A stretch of DNA of 64,000 nt from Bolinopsis microptera. Its lineage: Eukaryota > Ctenophora > Tentaculata > Lobata > Bolinopsidae. A model generated the notes under the pieces. The model had not been told where the DNA came from. It did no database searches and worked only from the letters and a program-made list of their open reading frames with translations. This document shows, in pieces, positions 21,185 through 30,239 of this stretch. The translations under genes were made by a program, and so were the position numbers. The stretch spans positions 15,414,983 through 15,478,982 of the forward strand of contig NC_087077.1 of assembly GCF_026151205.1 (NCBI RefSeq), given 5' to 3'. Numbering within the stretch: the first letter of the stretch is position 1; the number at the start of each line of letters is the position of its first letter.

Positions 21185-21236
21185 CTCTCACCCTCTCTAC
21201 AATACAATCAAGGAGGATGTACAGATTGACGTTAAG
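21185..21236 (+). pseudogene. PolB-family tail exon scrap
   Basis: Encodes LYNTIKEDVQIDVK followed by a donor-like GTAAAT at 21237. It is parallel to LYNTIKEDMKLDVK|GTAATT at 14430-14470, which ends a PolB fragment. Only this tail is present here. Confidence 0.6.
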
Positions 21237-21373
21237 GTAAATTTAACCGTCAACTAATTATTTAGATGTAATAATTCACGATAATGTTTTTAGACGTTAA
21301 CTATTTTATCATATATAATAATTGCATAGCTATTTTACTCTAGATAAAACTATTACATCATTAACCATACAAT

Positions 21374-21887
21374 TCTTCGGGTAGAACATTTCTGACCGAA
21401 GTCTGCTCTAAAAAAATGTAGAAAATGTCTCTTGATATTACAAAAAGCTGATAAACGCCCGGGCTAGTATGCATTTGATGTATGAAACACCTGCTTCAAG
21501 TACACTGCCGTGACAAAAGTCTGCTCATGTAACGAGGAGGAGGCAAACCGTCTCATCGGGCGTTGGGAGTTGGTGAGGGTAGCCCAGTCGAACCTGAGAA
21601 CACGTTTGTACTTTAAACAGGAGGGGGAAATATTCTGCCATTTTACAAATAACCTGTCGAGGAGCATAACAGAACTAAGGAGACTGCTTTTAGCTGATGA
21701 AGTTAGAAGCAATATTGCAATTATTTGTAAGAAATTTTATATAGAAAATATTTTACGTGAACTCGAAAGTACTCCAACTTACGATAGATGTTGGAAAAGA
21801 TGGGCAGCTGTTGAAGAAGATGAGGACGGAGAAAGAAGAGGAGAAGAAGAAAAAAGAAAACTTTCCGCTGATAAGGCTACTTGCTAG
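21374..21887 (+). pseudogene. Second copy of the Cys-containing exon downstream of PolB
   Basis: Sequence from about 21374 parallels the exon at 15738 but with an acceptor changed from cag to cgg and several disruptions. From ATG 21510 the frame is open for 125 codons: VCSCNEEEANRLIGRWELV, ITELRRLLLADEVRSNIAI, then an acidic/basic C-terminus rich in E, K and R. It ends at TAG 21885-21887, just before the 53-bp array. It extends the family about 90 residues past the 15.7-kb copy. No known domain is recognised. The unbroken stretch suggests it was functional recently or is still an exon. Confidence 0.45.
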
Positions 21888-21889
21888 GA

Positions 21890-23540
21890 ATTATCTCGAG
21901 GGATGGCAGAAGAGAGGGTTGGACTGAGGGCGAAGGAGTTTTACTATCTCGAGGGATGGCAGAAGAGGGGGTTGGACTGAGGGCGAAGGAGTTTTGCTAT
22001 CTCGAGGGATGGCAGAAGAGAGGGTTGGACTGAGGGCGAAGGAGTTTTACTATCTCGAGGGATGGCAGAAAAGGGGGTTGGACTGAGGGCGAAGGAGTTT
22101 TACTATCTCGAGGAATGGCAGAAGAGAGGGTTGGACTGAGGGCGAAGGAGTTTTACTATCTCGAGGGATGGCAGAAGAGTGGGTTGGACTGAGGGCGAAG
22201 GAGTTTTGCTATCTCGAGGGATGGCAGAAAAGGGGGTTGGACTGAGGGCGAAGGAGTTTTACTATCTCGAGGGATGGCAGAAGAGAGGGTTGGACTGAGG
22301 GCGAAGGAGTTTTGCTATCTCGAGGGATGGCAGAAGAGGGGGTTGGACTGAGGGCGAAGGAGTTTTACTATCTCGAGGGATGGCAGAAAAGGGGGTTGGA
22401 CTGAGGGCGAAGGAGTTTTACTATCTCGAGGAATGGCAGAAGAGAGGGTTGGACTGAGGGCGAAGGAGTTTTACTATCTCGAGGGATGGCAGAAGAGAGG
22501 GTTGGACTGAGGGCGAAGGAGTTTTACTATCTCGAGGGATGGCAGAAGAGTGGGTTGGACTGAGGGCGAAGGAGTTTTACTATCTCGAGGGATGGCAGAA
22601 GAGAGGGTTGGACTGAGGGCGAAGGAGTTTTGCTATCTCGAGGGATGGCAGAAGAGGGGGTTGGACTGAGGGCGAAGGAGTTTTACTATCTCGAGGGATT
22701 GCAGAAGAGGGGGTTGGACTGAGGGCGAAGGAGTTTTACTATCTCGAAGGATGGCAGAAGAGGGGGTTGGACTGAGGGCGAAGGAGTTTTACTATCTCGA
22801 GGGATGGCAGAAGAGAGGGTTGGACTGAGGGCGAAGGAGTTTTACTATCTCGAGGGATGGCAGAAGAGGGGGTTGTACTGAGGGCGAAGGAGTTTTACTA
22901 TCTCGAGGGATGGCAGAAGAGGGGGTTGGACTGAGGGCGAAGGAGTTTTACTATCTCGAGGGATGGCAGAAGAGAGGGTTGGACTGAGGGCGAAGGAGTT
23001 TTACTATCTCGAGGGATGGCAGAAGAGAGGGTTGGACTGAGGGCGAAGGAGTTTTACTATCTCGAGGGATGGCAGAAGAGAGGGTTGGACTGAGGGAGAA
23101 GGAGTTTTACTATCTCGAGGGATGGCAGAAGAGAGGGTTGGACTGAGGGCGAAGGAGTTTTACTATCTCGAGGGATGGCAGAAGAGAGGGTTGGACTGAG
23201 GGCGAAGGAGTTTTACTATCTCGAGGGATGGCAGAAGAGGGGGTTGGACTGAGGGCGAAGGAGTTTTACTATCTCGAGGGATGGCAGAAGAGAGGGTTGG
23301 ACTGAGGGCGAAGGAGTTTTACTATCTCGAGGGATGGCAGAAGAGAGGGTTGGACTGAGGGAGAAGGAGTTTTACTATCTCGAGGGATGGCAGAAGAGAG
23401 GGTTGGACTGAGGGAGAAGGAGTTTTACTATGTCGAGGGATGGCAGAAGAGAGGGTTGGACTGAGGGAGAAGGAGTTTTACTATCTCGAGGGATGGCAGA
23501 AGAGAGGGTTGGACTGAGGGCGAAGGAGTTTTACTATTTC
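21890..23540. repeat. 53-bp minisatellite, about 31 units
   Basis: The unit is tatctcgagggatggcagaa then gagagggttggactgagggc and gaaggagttttac. The 53-bp length is not a multiple of three, so no long protein is encoded. Units differ by a few recurrent variants (gaga/gggg, aggg/agga), showing homogenisation. The array begins within bases of the stop of the preceding ORF. Confidence 0.95.
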
Positions 23541-23667
23541 GATGATTCGTATTTGTTATAGTTGCTTTAATGATATAATTTCTCAGAATTGATGTAAATA
23601 AATGATGCAAAGAATTACGAGGATCTAGTCAAAACCGCTTTTTATTGTGTAGAAGTTCAGCAATGAA

Positions 23668-23719
23668 ATATATATATATAGTGACTACATAGTGACTATA
23701 TATATATATATAGTCACTA
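23668..23719. repeat. AT dinucleotide tract with a perfect 28-bp palindrome
   Basis: agtgactatatatatatata... from 23691 to 23718 is its own reverse complement. A partial copy of the same arm (atatatatagtgact) precedes it. It would extrude a cruciform readily. No gene is associated. Confidence 0.85.
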
Positions 23720-23798
23720 AATGTAATTTCCTTTAATTCATTAAATATTTCTAATTAATAATTGTCTAAATATGCTTAATTATAATAACTTTTCGTAG

Positions 23799-23917
23799 AT
23801 GTTAACAATATTGATTTCTCGGGATATGATGGTCATCTTATCATTAAGGAGCTTAAAGTGGCAGAATGCTCTAATTTAAGAGAACTTAATACGCGAATAT
23901 TATTGAATTGGACTTGA
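23799..23917 (+). pseudogene. Exon fragment related to the 'FILKEMSI' family
   Basis: After 'acttttcgtag' the frame encodes VNNIDFSGYDGHLIIKELKV and ends at TGA 23915-23917. Its pattern (vd.i.f.....iiKEl) parallels VDGINLSSRFILKEMSI in the ORF at 48505-49005. That family occurs near PolB-like mobile sequence in this window; its function is not known to me. Confidence 0.35.
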
Positions 23918-23994
23918 TTCAAAGAGGAACGTATATAATAGAAATGTATAATCGAGAAGACATCAATTGGGCTGCTGTTACCATACCATCGATT

Positions 23995-24066
23995 CTTCTT
24001 CTTCGTAGGGGGCAGTGGTCTTTACTACTAAGGAATAGATCAAAACCACTATAAGATAGAGCATTG
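23995..24066. mobile_element. Second copy of the 72-bp short repeat
   Basis: Nearly identical to the insert at 12238-12309, starting cttcttcttcgtaggggg and ending atagagcattg. No target duplication is obvious here. Confidence 0.75.
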
Positions 24067-24116
24067 GAGCCCTGTGCTTACCCCGGTAAAGTTAATCTAT
24101 GAAGAAAGCAAGGTTA

Positions 24117-24472
24117 AGCCTTGTCCTCTCCACATTTGGTAAAACGTTTTGTTGCTTGTATAAAGCCGATGATCCTTGGTAATGAGAACTTGTCCACTAT
24201 ATCTGTCACACTGAGGTAGAAGGAGTCAAAGTATCCTCCTCGCTGGTAAGACCATTTCGGGCACTGACCAATAAAGTGGTTCATTGTCTCCTCTTCCATG
24301 AGACAGTGTGGACAGGTTTTAGGGACAGTTGTCGGCTTGTACTTATTGATGTGATAGTTTAATTCACAATGTCCCGTGAGGAATTGTGTTGCTGTTCTTG
24401 TACCATCGATTATAAAGACCCATCCTTCAGATCCTAAGTAGTTCGATAAGTACCTTGAGACATGTCCCTGGT
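24117..24472 (-). pseudogene. Non-LTR retrotransposon ORF2 C-terminal fragment
   Basis: On the minus strand the frame reads SRYLSNYLGSEGWVF, RTATQFLTGHCELNYHI, then CPHCLMEEETMNHFIGQCP. The order (lTGh..l..hL, C..C...EET..H.i..Cp) is the RNase H-like and zinc-finger-like tail typical of several non-LTR retrotransposons. The RT domain is missing. It adjoins family X sequence at its 5' side. Confidence 0.75.
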
Positions 24473-24709
24473 GACGTCATATCCCTGTCATCAGCAAGCT
24501 GTAGAAAGTGTCCTGTACAAGCCAAGTTTGACATAACTAACTATGATTCAGAGACTTCAGTACATCCTATGTCCGGTATTTTAGACGTGCTAGGTTTAGA
24601 CGATAGCATTGATACGTCACAACCCTGTCATCAGCAAGCTGTAGAAAGAGCAGTGGCTCTGATGACAGAGGCTACAATCATGCAATGTATTCGATATATA
24701 GATTTATAA
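24473..24709 (+). pseudogene. Family X fragment with a duplicated 25-bp motif
   Basis: The frame contains SGILDVLGLDDSIDTSQP and QQAVERAVALMTEAT, the latter parallel to SERALALATRLN (12.2 kb) and SAERAIALMTNYT (41.3 kb). The string cctgtcatcagcaagctgta, followed by gaaag, occurs twice (about 24484 and 24634), indicating a local duplication. The fragment ends in the AT-rich repeated block. Confidence 0.45.
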
Positions 24710-24890
24710 TTGAATAGTAATACTAATACAAGTTAAAACGTTAATTAACATTCATCCCAGCAAACTGACCGTCCAACTGAGATCGGCAACAGATCTCTCA
24801 GAGGTTGTAAGATCGGGAACCTTTGACCTAACTACAAGCAGTAAAATGAGCAAGGAGAGAAGGAGGTACAATTACCACGCAATCGTCACG
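24700..24890 (+). repeat. Dispersed AT-rich block, copy 2
   Basis: Same sequence as at 16488, 25940 and 32310, here extended by 'cccagcaaactgaccgtcca' and 'gatctctcagaggttgtaag'. The extension is open in one frame for about 55 codons but no family is recognised. Confidence 0.75.
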
Positions 24891-24952
24891 ATGCACTAAG
24901 CTAAGGGGACAACCTCGAAAGTTCGAATAAGGGACTTATAGTTTTTTAACTA

Positions 24953-25293
24953 TAAGGTTTCCGAACTACCAGTAACCTGCACGAATCATTGCTGTTGGCA
25001 TCTAAATGTCCTAATCTGCTTAATTTAGAGATAGAATTTGAAGCCGGTGAGAAAAGCCAAACCTTGAACAGTTTTCTGCAACTTCCGTCAACTGTAACAG
25101 AGTTGCGGTGCACCGGTCCCGTACCGGAATGGTGGCTAGCTTCGGTTAGCAAACGGTTTCCGAACCTGTCGAACGTGGTGTTACGCGGCAATAGTATAAC
25201 AGCTACAGGAGAATTCCTTGTGGGAGCCCCTCTGGTTTCTATTGAGCTGTCGGGTTGTGTGGGGATCCAGAAGGGGACCATACGCAAAGTGTA
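24953..25293 (+). CDS. LRR-like protein fragment (F-box/LRR family)
   Basis: An open frame encodes LHESLLLASKCPNLLNLEIE, TVTELRCTGPVPEWW, KRFPNLSNVVLRGNSI, then GEFLVGAPLVSIELSG, stopping at 25291-25293. The spacing of leucines and the N/S-L-x-x-L patterns suggest about four leucine-rich repeats like those after F-boxes, where they select substrates for ubiquitination. The N-terminal F-box-like part seen at 16366 and 38640 is missing or lies beyond a lost exon. The frame is intact for about 112 codons, the best LRR copy in the window. It stands just upstream of the PolB array. Confidence 0.5.
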
Positions 25294-25582
25294 GATGATA
25301 TGCAGCCCCTCTTTAGAGTGGATAACATTCAACGACAGGTGTACTTTTTAAAATATTCATATTGTTGTAAATTATTATATCACATGTAACATTTGTTCAT
25401 ACAACAGAACGATTTTAGAAGGAAGCAACCTCTTTAACTATTGAAACTCTAGTATAATATAGGAATCTAAAGCTAATCAGCTCTTTAACTATTGAAACTC
25501 TAGTAATAATACTACTATTATATAAATCTAAAGCTAAGAGAACATGTATCACATTTGCAACGTTTTTATTATGCTTTAACAT

Positions 25583-25926
25583 AATGCCACCTTTCTTGGA
25601 TTACCTTTTTCCACGACACCGATTTTGCGTATCCAAAGAAGATTACATTCTACGATCGGGGCCTCATTTCATTATCTGTTGTTGTCCCGAACAATGCTAA
25701 CGGCGAGTACATCCGGGTCATATGCAATAAGAACATCTACATGACGGGTTATGATCCGGTGGAGGGCTTCCTTAGTCCGAAGCACTCCTTCAAAGTTGAA
25801 CTCGAACAAGGAGAGAAATCTGGTCAGATGATGGTTACGGATGCAGATTTTTACCACTGCTACACATGTGGGCTTATCCCATGGGATAACGACGAAGATG
25901 TTGCGGAGGGTTTGGCTATGTTTTGA
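25583..25926 (+). CDS. Unrecognised exon-like ORF
   Basis: The frame opens after a stop at 25580 and runs about 114 codons without a good start codon. It includes WITFFHDTDFAYPKK, LISLSVVVPNNANGEYI and MMVTDADFYHCYTCGLIPW, ending GLAMF at 25924-25926. It looks like a folded domain with alternating beta strands, but I do not recognise it. A related GLAMF tail is at 17940. The lack of a Met start and the open upstream boundary suggest an internal or last exon. Confidence 0.4.
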
Positions 25927-25939
25927 ACTGCATTTTAAA

Positions 25940-26480
25940 AAATAATAATATTGTTGTAAAAAACAATATAATTTTTTAATTAAAAACAATAGATTTATAT
26001 TTGAATAGTAATACTAATACAAGTTAAGACGTTAAATATCATTCATCCCAGCAAACTGACCGTCCAACTGAGATTGGCAACACATCTCTCAGAGGTTCTA
26101 AGATCGGGAACCTTTGACCTAACTACAAGCAGTAAAAAGAGCAAGGAGAGAAGAAGAAATCGTTGTAAGATTTTATCCTATAATATATAAGCATTGCAAT
26201 GGATACAGATTTTGGGTAAATACGAAAAGAATATTTACAAATCTGGACTAGTATAAATCTTACAAGTATGTGGTCTTTGGCAAAAAAAGGATGTCAAGGC
26301 TTGCCTTTTAAACACTGTCAAACATCGATTAGGAGAGAAGGAGGTACAACCTTGCAGTCATCACGATGAAACTAAGAGGACAACTTCGAATAAGGGACGT
26401 TGGGAAGCAATAATATAAGGAACTTTGGAAGCCCAAAACAGGAGATTTTTCATTTTTTAACCGTTGCATATTTACAACCA
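25940..26480 (+). repeat. Dispersed block preceding the PolB palm exon, copy 3
   Basis: Contains the tatattgt hairpin, the 'agtaatactaatacaagtta' string and the 'gcaaactgaccgtccaactg' string, then 'ataatataaggaactttgga'. The 32310-32740 copy matches over most of this length and also runs directly into the PolB exon. It therefore moved or was duplicated together with that exon. Confidence 0.8.
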
Positions 26481-26539
26481 ACAATTTCAAATCATTTGTG
26501 TTGTCAATAGAAATAGGTATTTATTTATTTATTTTATAG

Positions 26540-27076
26540 AAGCAGACGCATCATTCCCTAAGGAGTGGCATGACTATTTCAGCAATTTCCCTCCAATGCC
26601 GGAAAAGATCGAAATCACGGCTAATATGATCTTCATACACCACTCAACGGGCAAAAGAACTGCGGTTTGGTGCCGAAAAAGCTTCGAAACTGAGTCAGGT
26701 AAAGCACAAAATTTTCGTGATATTCGACAACGATATGGTCGGGCTGGAATTAGCCAGAACTGAAGTTGTGCTGGATAAACCCATTTATCTAGGAGCCACA
26801 ATTATGAAACTGGCTAAAGTTAAAATGTATCAGTTTTGGTACGACGTGTTGACGTGTTCAAAAAGAAATGCCCCGACGTGCAGCTGTGCTTCACCGGTAA
26901 ATACTTTTACACACTTGTTGCAGGTTGCTAAAGTTAATTATAACATCAATCAAGTTTATAGACTTAATAATTCAAATTAACGTTTATTAACGTTTAAGAG
27001 TAACACCAAACCCTGTTTCAGATACAGATTCGTTTCTCTTCAAGGTAAAGACAAAGAATTTCTTTGCGGATCTTGC
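26540..27076 (+). pseudogene. PolB palm exons with motif C split by an intron (copy 1, 3' half)
   Basis: After a good acceptor (tttattttatag, AG 26538-26539) the frame encodes EADASFPKEWHDYFSNFPP and PEKIEI, matching the Polinton PolB region between motifs A and B. Further on, in another frame, come MVGLELARTEVVLDKPIYLG and KMYQFWYDV, the region just before motif C. Coding then reaches LCFT at 26896, a donor GTAAAT begins at 26897, an acceptor tttcag ends at 27021, and the next exon begins with DTDSFLF. Splicing out these 125 bases would restore FTDTDS, the catalytic motif C. A deletion and at least one frameshift between the pieces show the copy is dead. A second donor-like site, GC|GTAAAC, follows at 27077. 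Confidence 0.75.
26897..27021 (+). other. Putative 125-nt spliceosomal intron inside PolB motif C
   Basis: GT at 26897-26898 and AG at 27020-27021, phase 1, interrupting the codon between T and D of FT|DTDS. The interior is AT-rich with stops. Remnants of the same donor region occur at about 35780. The homologous PolB at 13960 has no intron here. Confidence 0.65.
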
Positions 27077-27244
27077 GTAAACCTATAAATTTGATTGTAA
27101 TGTTTAAGTTTCAGATGTAGATATTATTTCTAATTGTAAAATACGTCCAATTTTGTCTTGTATAAATTCCCCTTCTGAGAAGCTTACTTGGATTGTTTGT
27201 CTCCTCTGCTTAATCATGTTCCATCTCACCTGAGTAACATACAC

Positions 27245-27845
27245 ACTCACCTATAAGAACTTCAAAACATGTCACAGCAACAACTCGCAGGTCTCTCATT
27301 CTTCACATGGCTGACGTCACAGCACTGTACACAAACATCAACATCAGTGGCTGCATTCAATACCTCGTTACACTCACTGAAGAACATTGGGAAGACCTTG
27401 ACACCTGGGGTCTATCACTCACGCACATCCACATGATCCTTGAATTCGTCTTCACCAACTCATACTTTACATATCACTCAAGAGTCAAGACTCTACCTCC
27501 ATAAAATTGGTCTCTTCATGGGATGCCAACCATCACCAATTGGAGCGATAGTGCGAGTATATATGTTCGAGAGAAGATCGATTTATACTTATCTACACGT
27601 CTCATTCTACCGGAGATATGTGGATGATGCCGGGAGTCTAGCTATAGCTCCAAAGAAGAAGCTCTGAGGTTAGTGCAGTCCATCTCAAACGAGGACCCAG
27701 ACCAGTTACTCAAGTGGGAATTCGACTATCCTGAAAGCCGTCAGGATTTCATCGCATTCCTCGACACCCAGATCAAGATCGACGAGCAGGGAACACTTAT
27801 ACACCACAAGTTTTACAGAAAGAAGCAGAAAAATAAGATCACACT
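27245..27845 (+). pseudogene. Penelope-like element reverse transcriptase fragment
   Basis: Frames in succession encode MADVTALYTNINISGCIQYL (RT motif with D.T.LYTNI), FMGCQPSPIGAIV (G...SP), FYRRYVDDAGSLA (RYVDD catalytic box) and, after a shift, FLDTQIKIDEQGTLIHHKFY. This order is typical of Penelope-like RT rather than non-LTR RT. The GIY-YIG endonuclease is not visible. At least two frameshifts and truncation at both ends. It lies between the 3' half of one PolB copy and the promoter-like start of the next. Confidence 0.8.
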
Positions 27846-28010
27846 AGTGTAATATGTAGGCTGTTCACAGCAGGGTTTAGGCTTTTTAAATCTTTTAGAA
27901 TATTCTAGTATAAATGTAAGAAAAACCGTTGGGACGGAGTGTAAGTAGGTAGATTTAGCAATAGGTTTTAGATGGTTTTGCGGAGTAGGAGACGTGTTAT
28001 GCGGGAACAT

Positions 28011-28265
28011 TAGTTAAGGAGGTTATAGTTGAGATTGTTCCGCGCGATACCACGTGGGTTGCCATGTCATGGTATCACGTGACGCAATGGTCTTTGGTGA
28101 TCGTTTGCCCCGTTACGGGCAGTTCTTCGAGTGGCTTGTTAGGTAAAGTTTATAAAATTACCGCTGCCGAATAACACTGTAACGTGGCCGGTTCGTCACT
28201 AGTATAGTTTTGATTGACTGTAATTCACGCTTCGAAACTTCACGCTAACAGTAACAGCCACTACA
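28011..28265 (+). promoter_or_regulatory. Putative promoter of the PolB-type gene (copy 2)
   Basis: Nearly identical sequence at 35385-35633 also ends at the same ATG. It has CACGTG at 28051-28056, tcacgtga at 28075-28082 and a TATAAAA box at 28151-28157. About 110 bases downstream is the first ATG, at 28266. E-box plus TATA arrangement in two conserved copies supports an RNA polymerase II promoter. Confidence 0.55.
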
Positions 28266-28395
28266 ATGAGGGAACAAAAGTAGCCACCATCAAGAACTTC
28301 ATTATGTCATGCAACGAAAGTTGTGAAAGTGGCTGAGGATCAGGACATGGAAGGCTATACATAGATGCAGAATCGAGGGTAAGTTAATATGATTT
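28266..28395 (+). pseudogene. First exon of the PolB-type gene (copy 2)
   Basis: Begins ATG AGG GAA CAA AAG TAG: a stop at codon 6 where the copy at 35634 has a tyrosine codon. Downstream sequence is otherwise alike and ends near a donor-like 'cgagggtaagttaat'. The encoded text (KVAKVAEDQDMEGY in copy 3) recurs in the next exon-like segment at 28580-28620, showing internal duplication. Confidence 0.45.
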
Positions 28396-28505
28396 TGATA
28401 TATCTTTTCCTTTCATTATGCGAATATAAAATTACTACAGTTAAGTAATAATTATCATAGGGAAGATAGTATTTTTATTTTTATTTATTTGATGTTGCAT
28501 CATGC

Positions 28506-28730
28506 ATGATGATACTACCGGAGACGAAAGAAGACTTTAATCCCATTTTATGCAGTACTTTCAAGAAACCTGAACCAGTTGTGAAAGTTGCTGAGGATCA
28601 GGATATGGAAGGCTATGTTGAGTTGGAAAAGCACTTTCGCTTCGGATTCAGAGAGGATTGATAGACTAATCAAAAATGGAAGCGGATTGGCTGTGATTGA
28701 TGTAAACAGTGTTTCTGTCAAAATGACCAA
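28506..28730 (+). pseudogene. 5' exon of the PolB-type gene, copy 2
   Basis: Encodes MILPETKEDFNPILCSTFK, then VAEDQDMEGYVELEKHF and FGFRED, then in-frame stops. A shifted frame continues GSGLAVIDVNSVSVKMT to a donor GTAAGA at 28731. The copy at 37040-37261 is almost identical. The FGF(R/K)ED plus 'AVIDVNSVS' part is related to the ORF at 48670-49005. Function not known; the consistent place upstream of PolB motifs suggests an N-terminal domain or an upstream gene. Confidence 0.5.
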
Positions 28731-28784
28731 GTAAGAATAAAATTTGTTATTTCTTTAGCTCTCTTATTTAGGTTAGATAATTAT

Positions 28785-29090
28785 TATAATTATAAGATTG
28801 ACAGCCATTCTCCCTTTAATTTGATTTTGAATGAGATATCTCGTCAGATACAACCCCTAGCGGAAAGCAGTTGGATGGAACTTCCTGCAGCAATAGCTCA
28901 TAAGACACACTCGCTTCTCAAAATTAGGAATATGTCTGGAGTGGAACCTCGTCGCAGCATTGGAAGTCATGCTTGGTTTGGGAAAGATTAAGAAATTCAA
29001 CCGTTCCAGACCAGATTACTACAGGAAGCATTTATTGAAACGGGTCATGACAAGTGTCAGTTTCCCTACGCCTATCACACACGTTAGAAT
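28785..29090 (+). pseudogene. PolB N-terminal-type exon, copy 2
   Basis: Encodes ESSWMELPAAIAHKTHSLLK in one frame and KIKKFNRSRPDYYRKHLLKR in another. Copies at 37320-37615, 36175-36270 (partial) and 40530-40715; the last reads HKTSSLLNIKNVDDNRC. That resembles the short motif (iNiKN.Dn.Cf.w) at the start of invertebrate Polinton/adintovirus-type polymerase proteins. The assignment is tentative. Confidence 0.4.
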
Positions 29091-29161
29091 TATAATCAGC
29101 GTATGCCGTATTTAAGATATTTGTATATTAGTTATCAGTTTTAAAAATCTAATCATTCATG

Positions 29162-29996
29162 ACCAAGAAGTTCAGATTCATTTATTCATATGCTCATCTT
29201 AACTCATCATTGGAGAAACTTGTAGCTAATCTCCGTTCGTCAGGCCCAGGAGCCTAATTCGAACCAGTCCAACGATTCCTTCGACTAAAGTATGGTGTAG
29301 TGGATCCTGTTAAGCTGGAGCTCCTCCTACGTAAAGGAGTGTATCCCTATTCGCATATTACATCCTTCGAAGTCTTTGAGGAGACGGAGTTACCGCCCAT
29401 CGCTGCCTTCTATAACGACCTCGCCAATTAAAAGGGGCCTGTACAGAGGAGGACTACAACGATCGGAACAGAAAAACAACATTAATTACAGATGTAACCT
29501 ATACCACGCGAGGAATGGAAGTTGTCCTGCTACCGTTACTACTTCACGCACAGAAAGTCTGGAAGGAGTTCGATCTGAAGAGTCTCAATGGGTTCACCTC
29601 TACATTTCCTCTGACGTTGTTCTCCTGGATTCGGTGCTGCATCAGTATATGACAGAGTGTTTAACATCATATAATCTAGATCCTGTTCATTACTATACCG
29701 CTACAGGTCTTACATGGGATGCAGGCTTTAAATATACTAAAGTTGAGTTAGAATTATTTAGTGATCCTCATGATATGTATACTTTCATTGAGCAGGCTAT
29801 TCGAGGAGGTATAAGCACAATCACGCATCGGTATGCAAAGGCGAATAACTATAATCTCCCAGATTATAATCCTGAACTGCCTGAAAGCTACTTCGGATAC
29901 ATCGATGCTAACAACCTCTACGGATGGGCAATGTGTCAGAAACTTCCTACAAGTACATCGGATGAAAATAATCTCAATGAGATGATAAAGCTATAA
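29162..29996 (+). pseudogene. Polinton-type PolB, exonuclease end to motif A (copy 2)
   Basis: Starts with TKKFRFIYSYAHLNSSLEKL. Next comes LLLRKGVYPYSHITSFEVFE and ELPPIAAFYNDLAN, a string diagnostic of Polinton PolB. It continues with KVWKEF, SSDVVLLDSVLHQYMTECL (exonuclease motif III, Y...D type), YTATGLTWDAG, AIRGGISTITHRYAKANN and YIDANNLYGWAM (polymerase motif A). Stops and frame changes occur at about 29260 and 29430; from 29376 the frame is open for 206 codons. The segment ends with LPTSTSDENNLNEMIKL and a stop. Exonuclease motifs I and II are not found nearby. The enzyme family replicates linear DNA with a terminal protein primer. Confidence 0.88.
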
Positions 29997-30239
29997 AAAC
30001 AATAATGTAATTTAATAATTTATCCGTTTTTGATTCGTTCGCAGTATAATGATATAATGTGACCTCTGATTGGGCTTTTTAGATTTTCATTATATTAACC
30101 AATATATCCCGTTTATTCACAACTTTTATTTGTATGATCTTTCTGTGATTCGGTTATTTACACAGACAATTATACAATAACCCTCTTTGTTACAGAAATC
30201 GAACAGGAAAAATGTCTAGGTATGATGCGCTATTTCAGC

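Noticed and set aside
21890-23540. CRISPR-like direct repeats
   Set aside because: Tandem units with no unique spacers, and a eukaryotic context.
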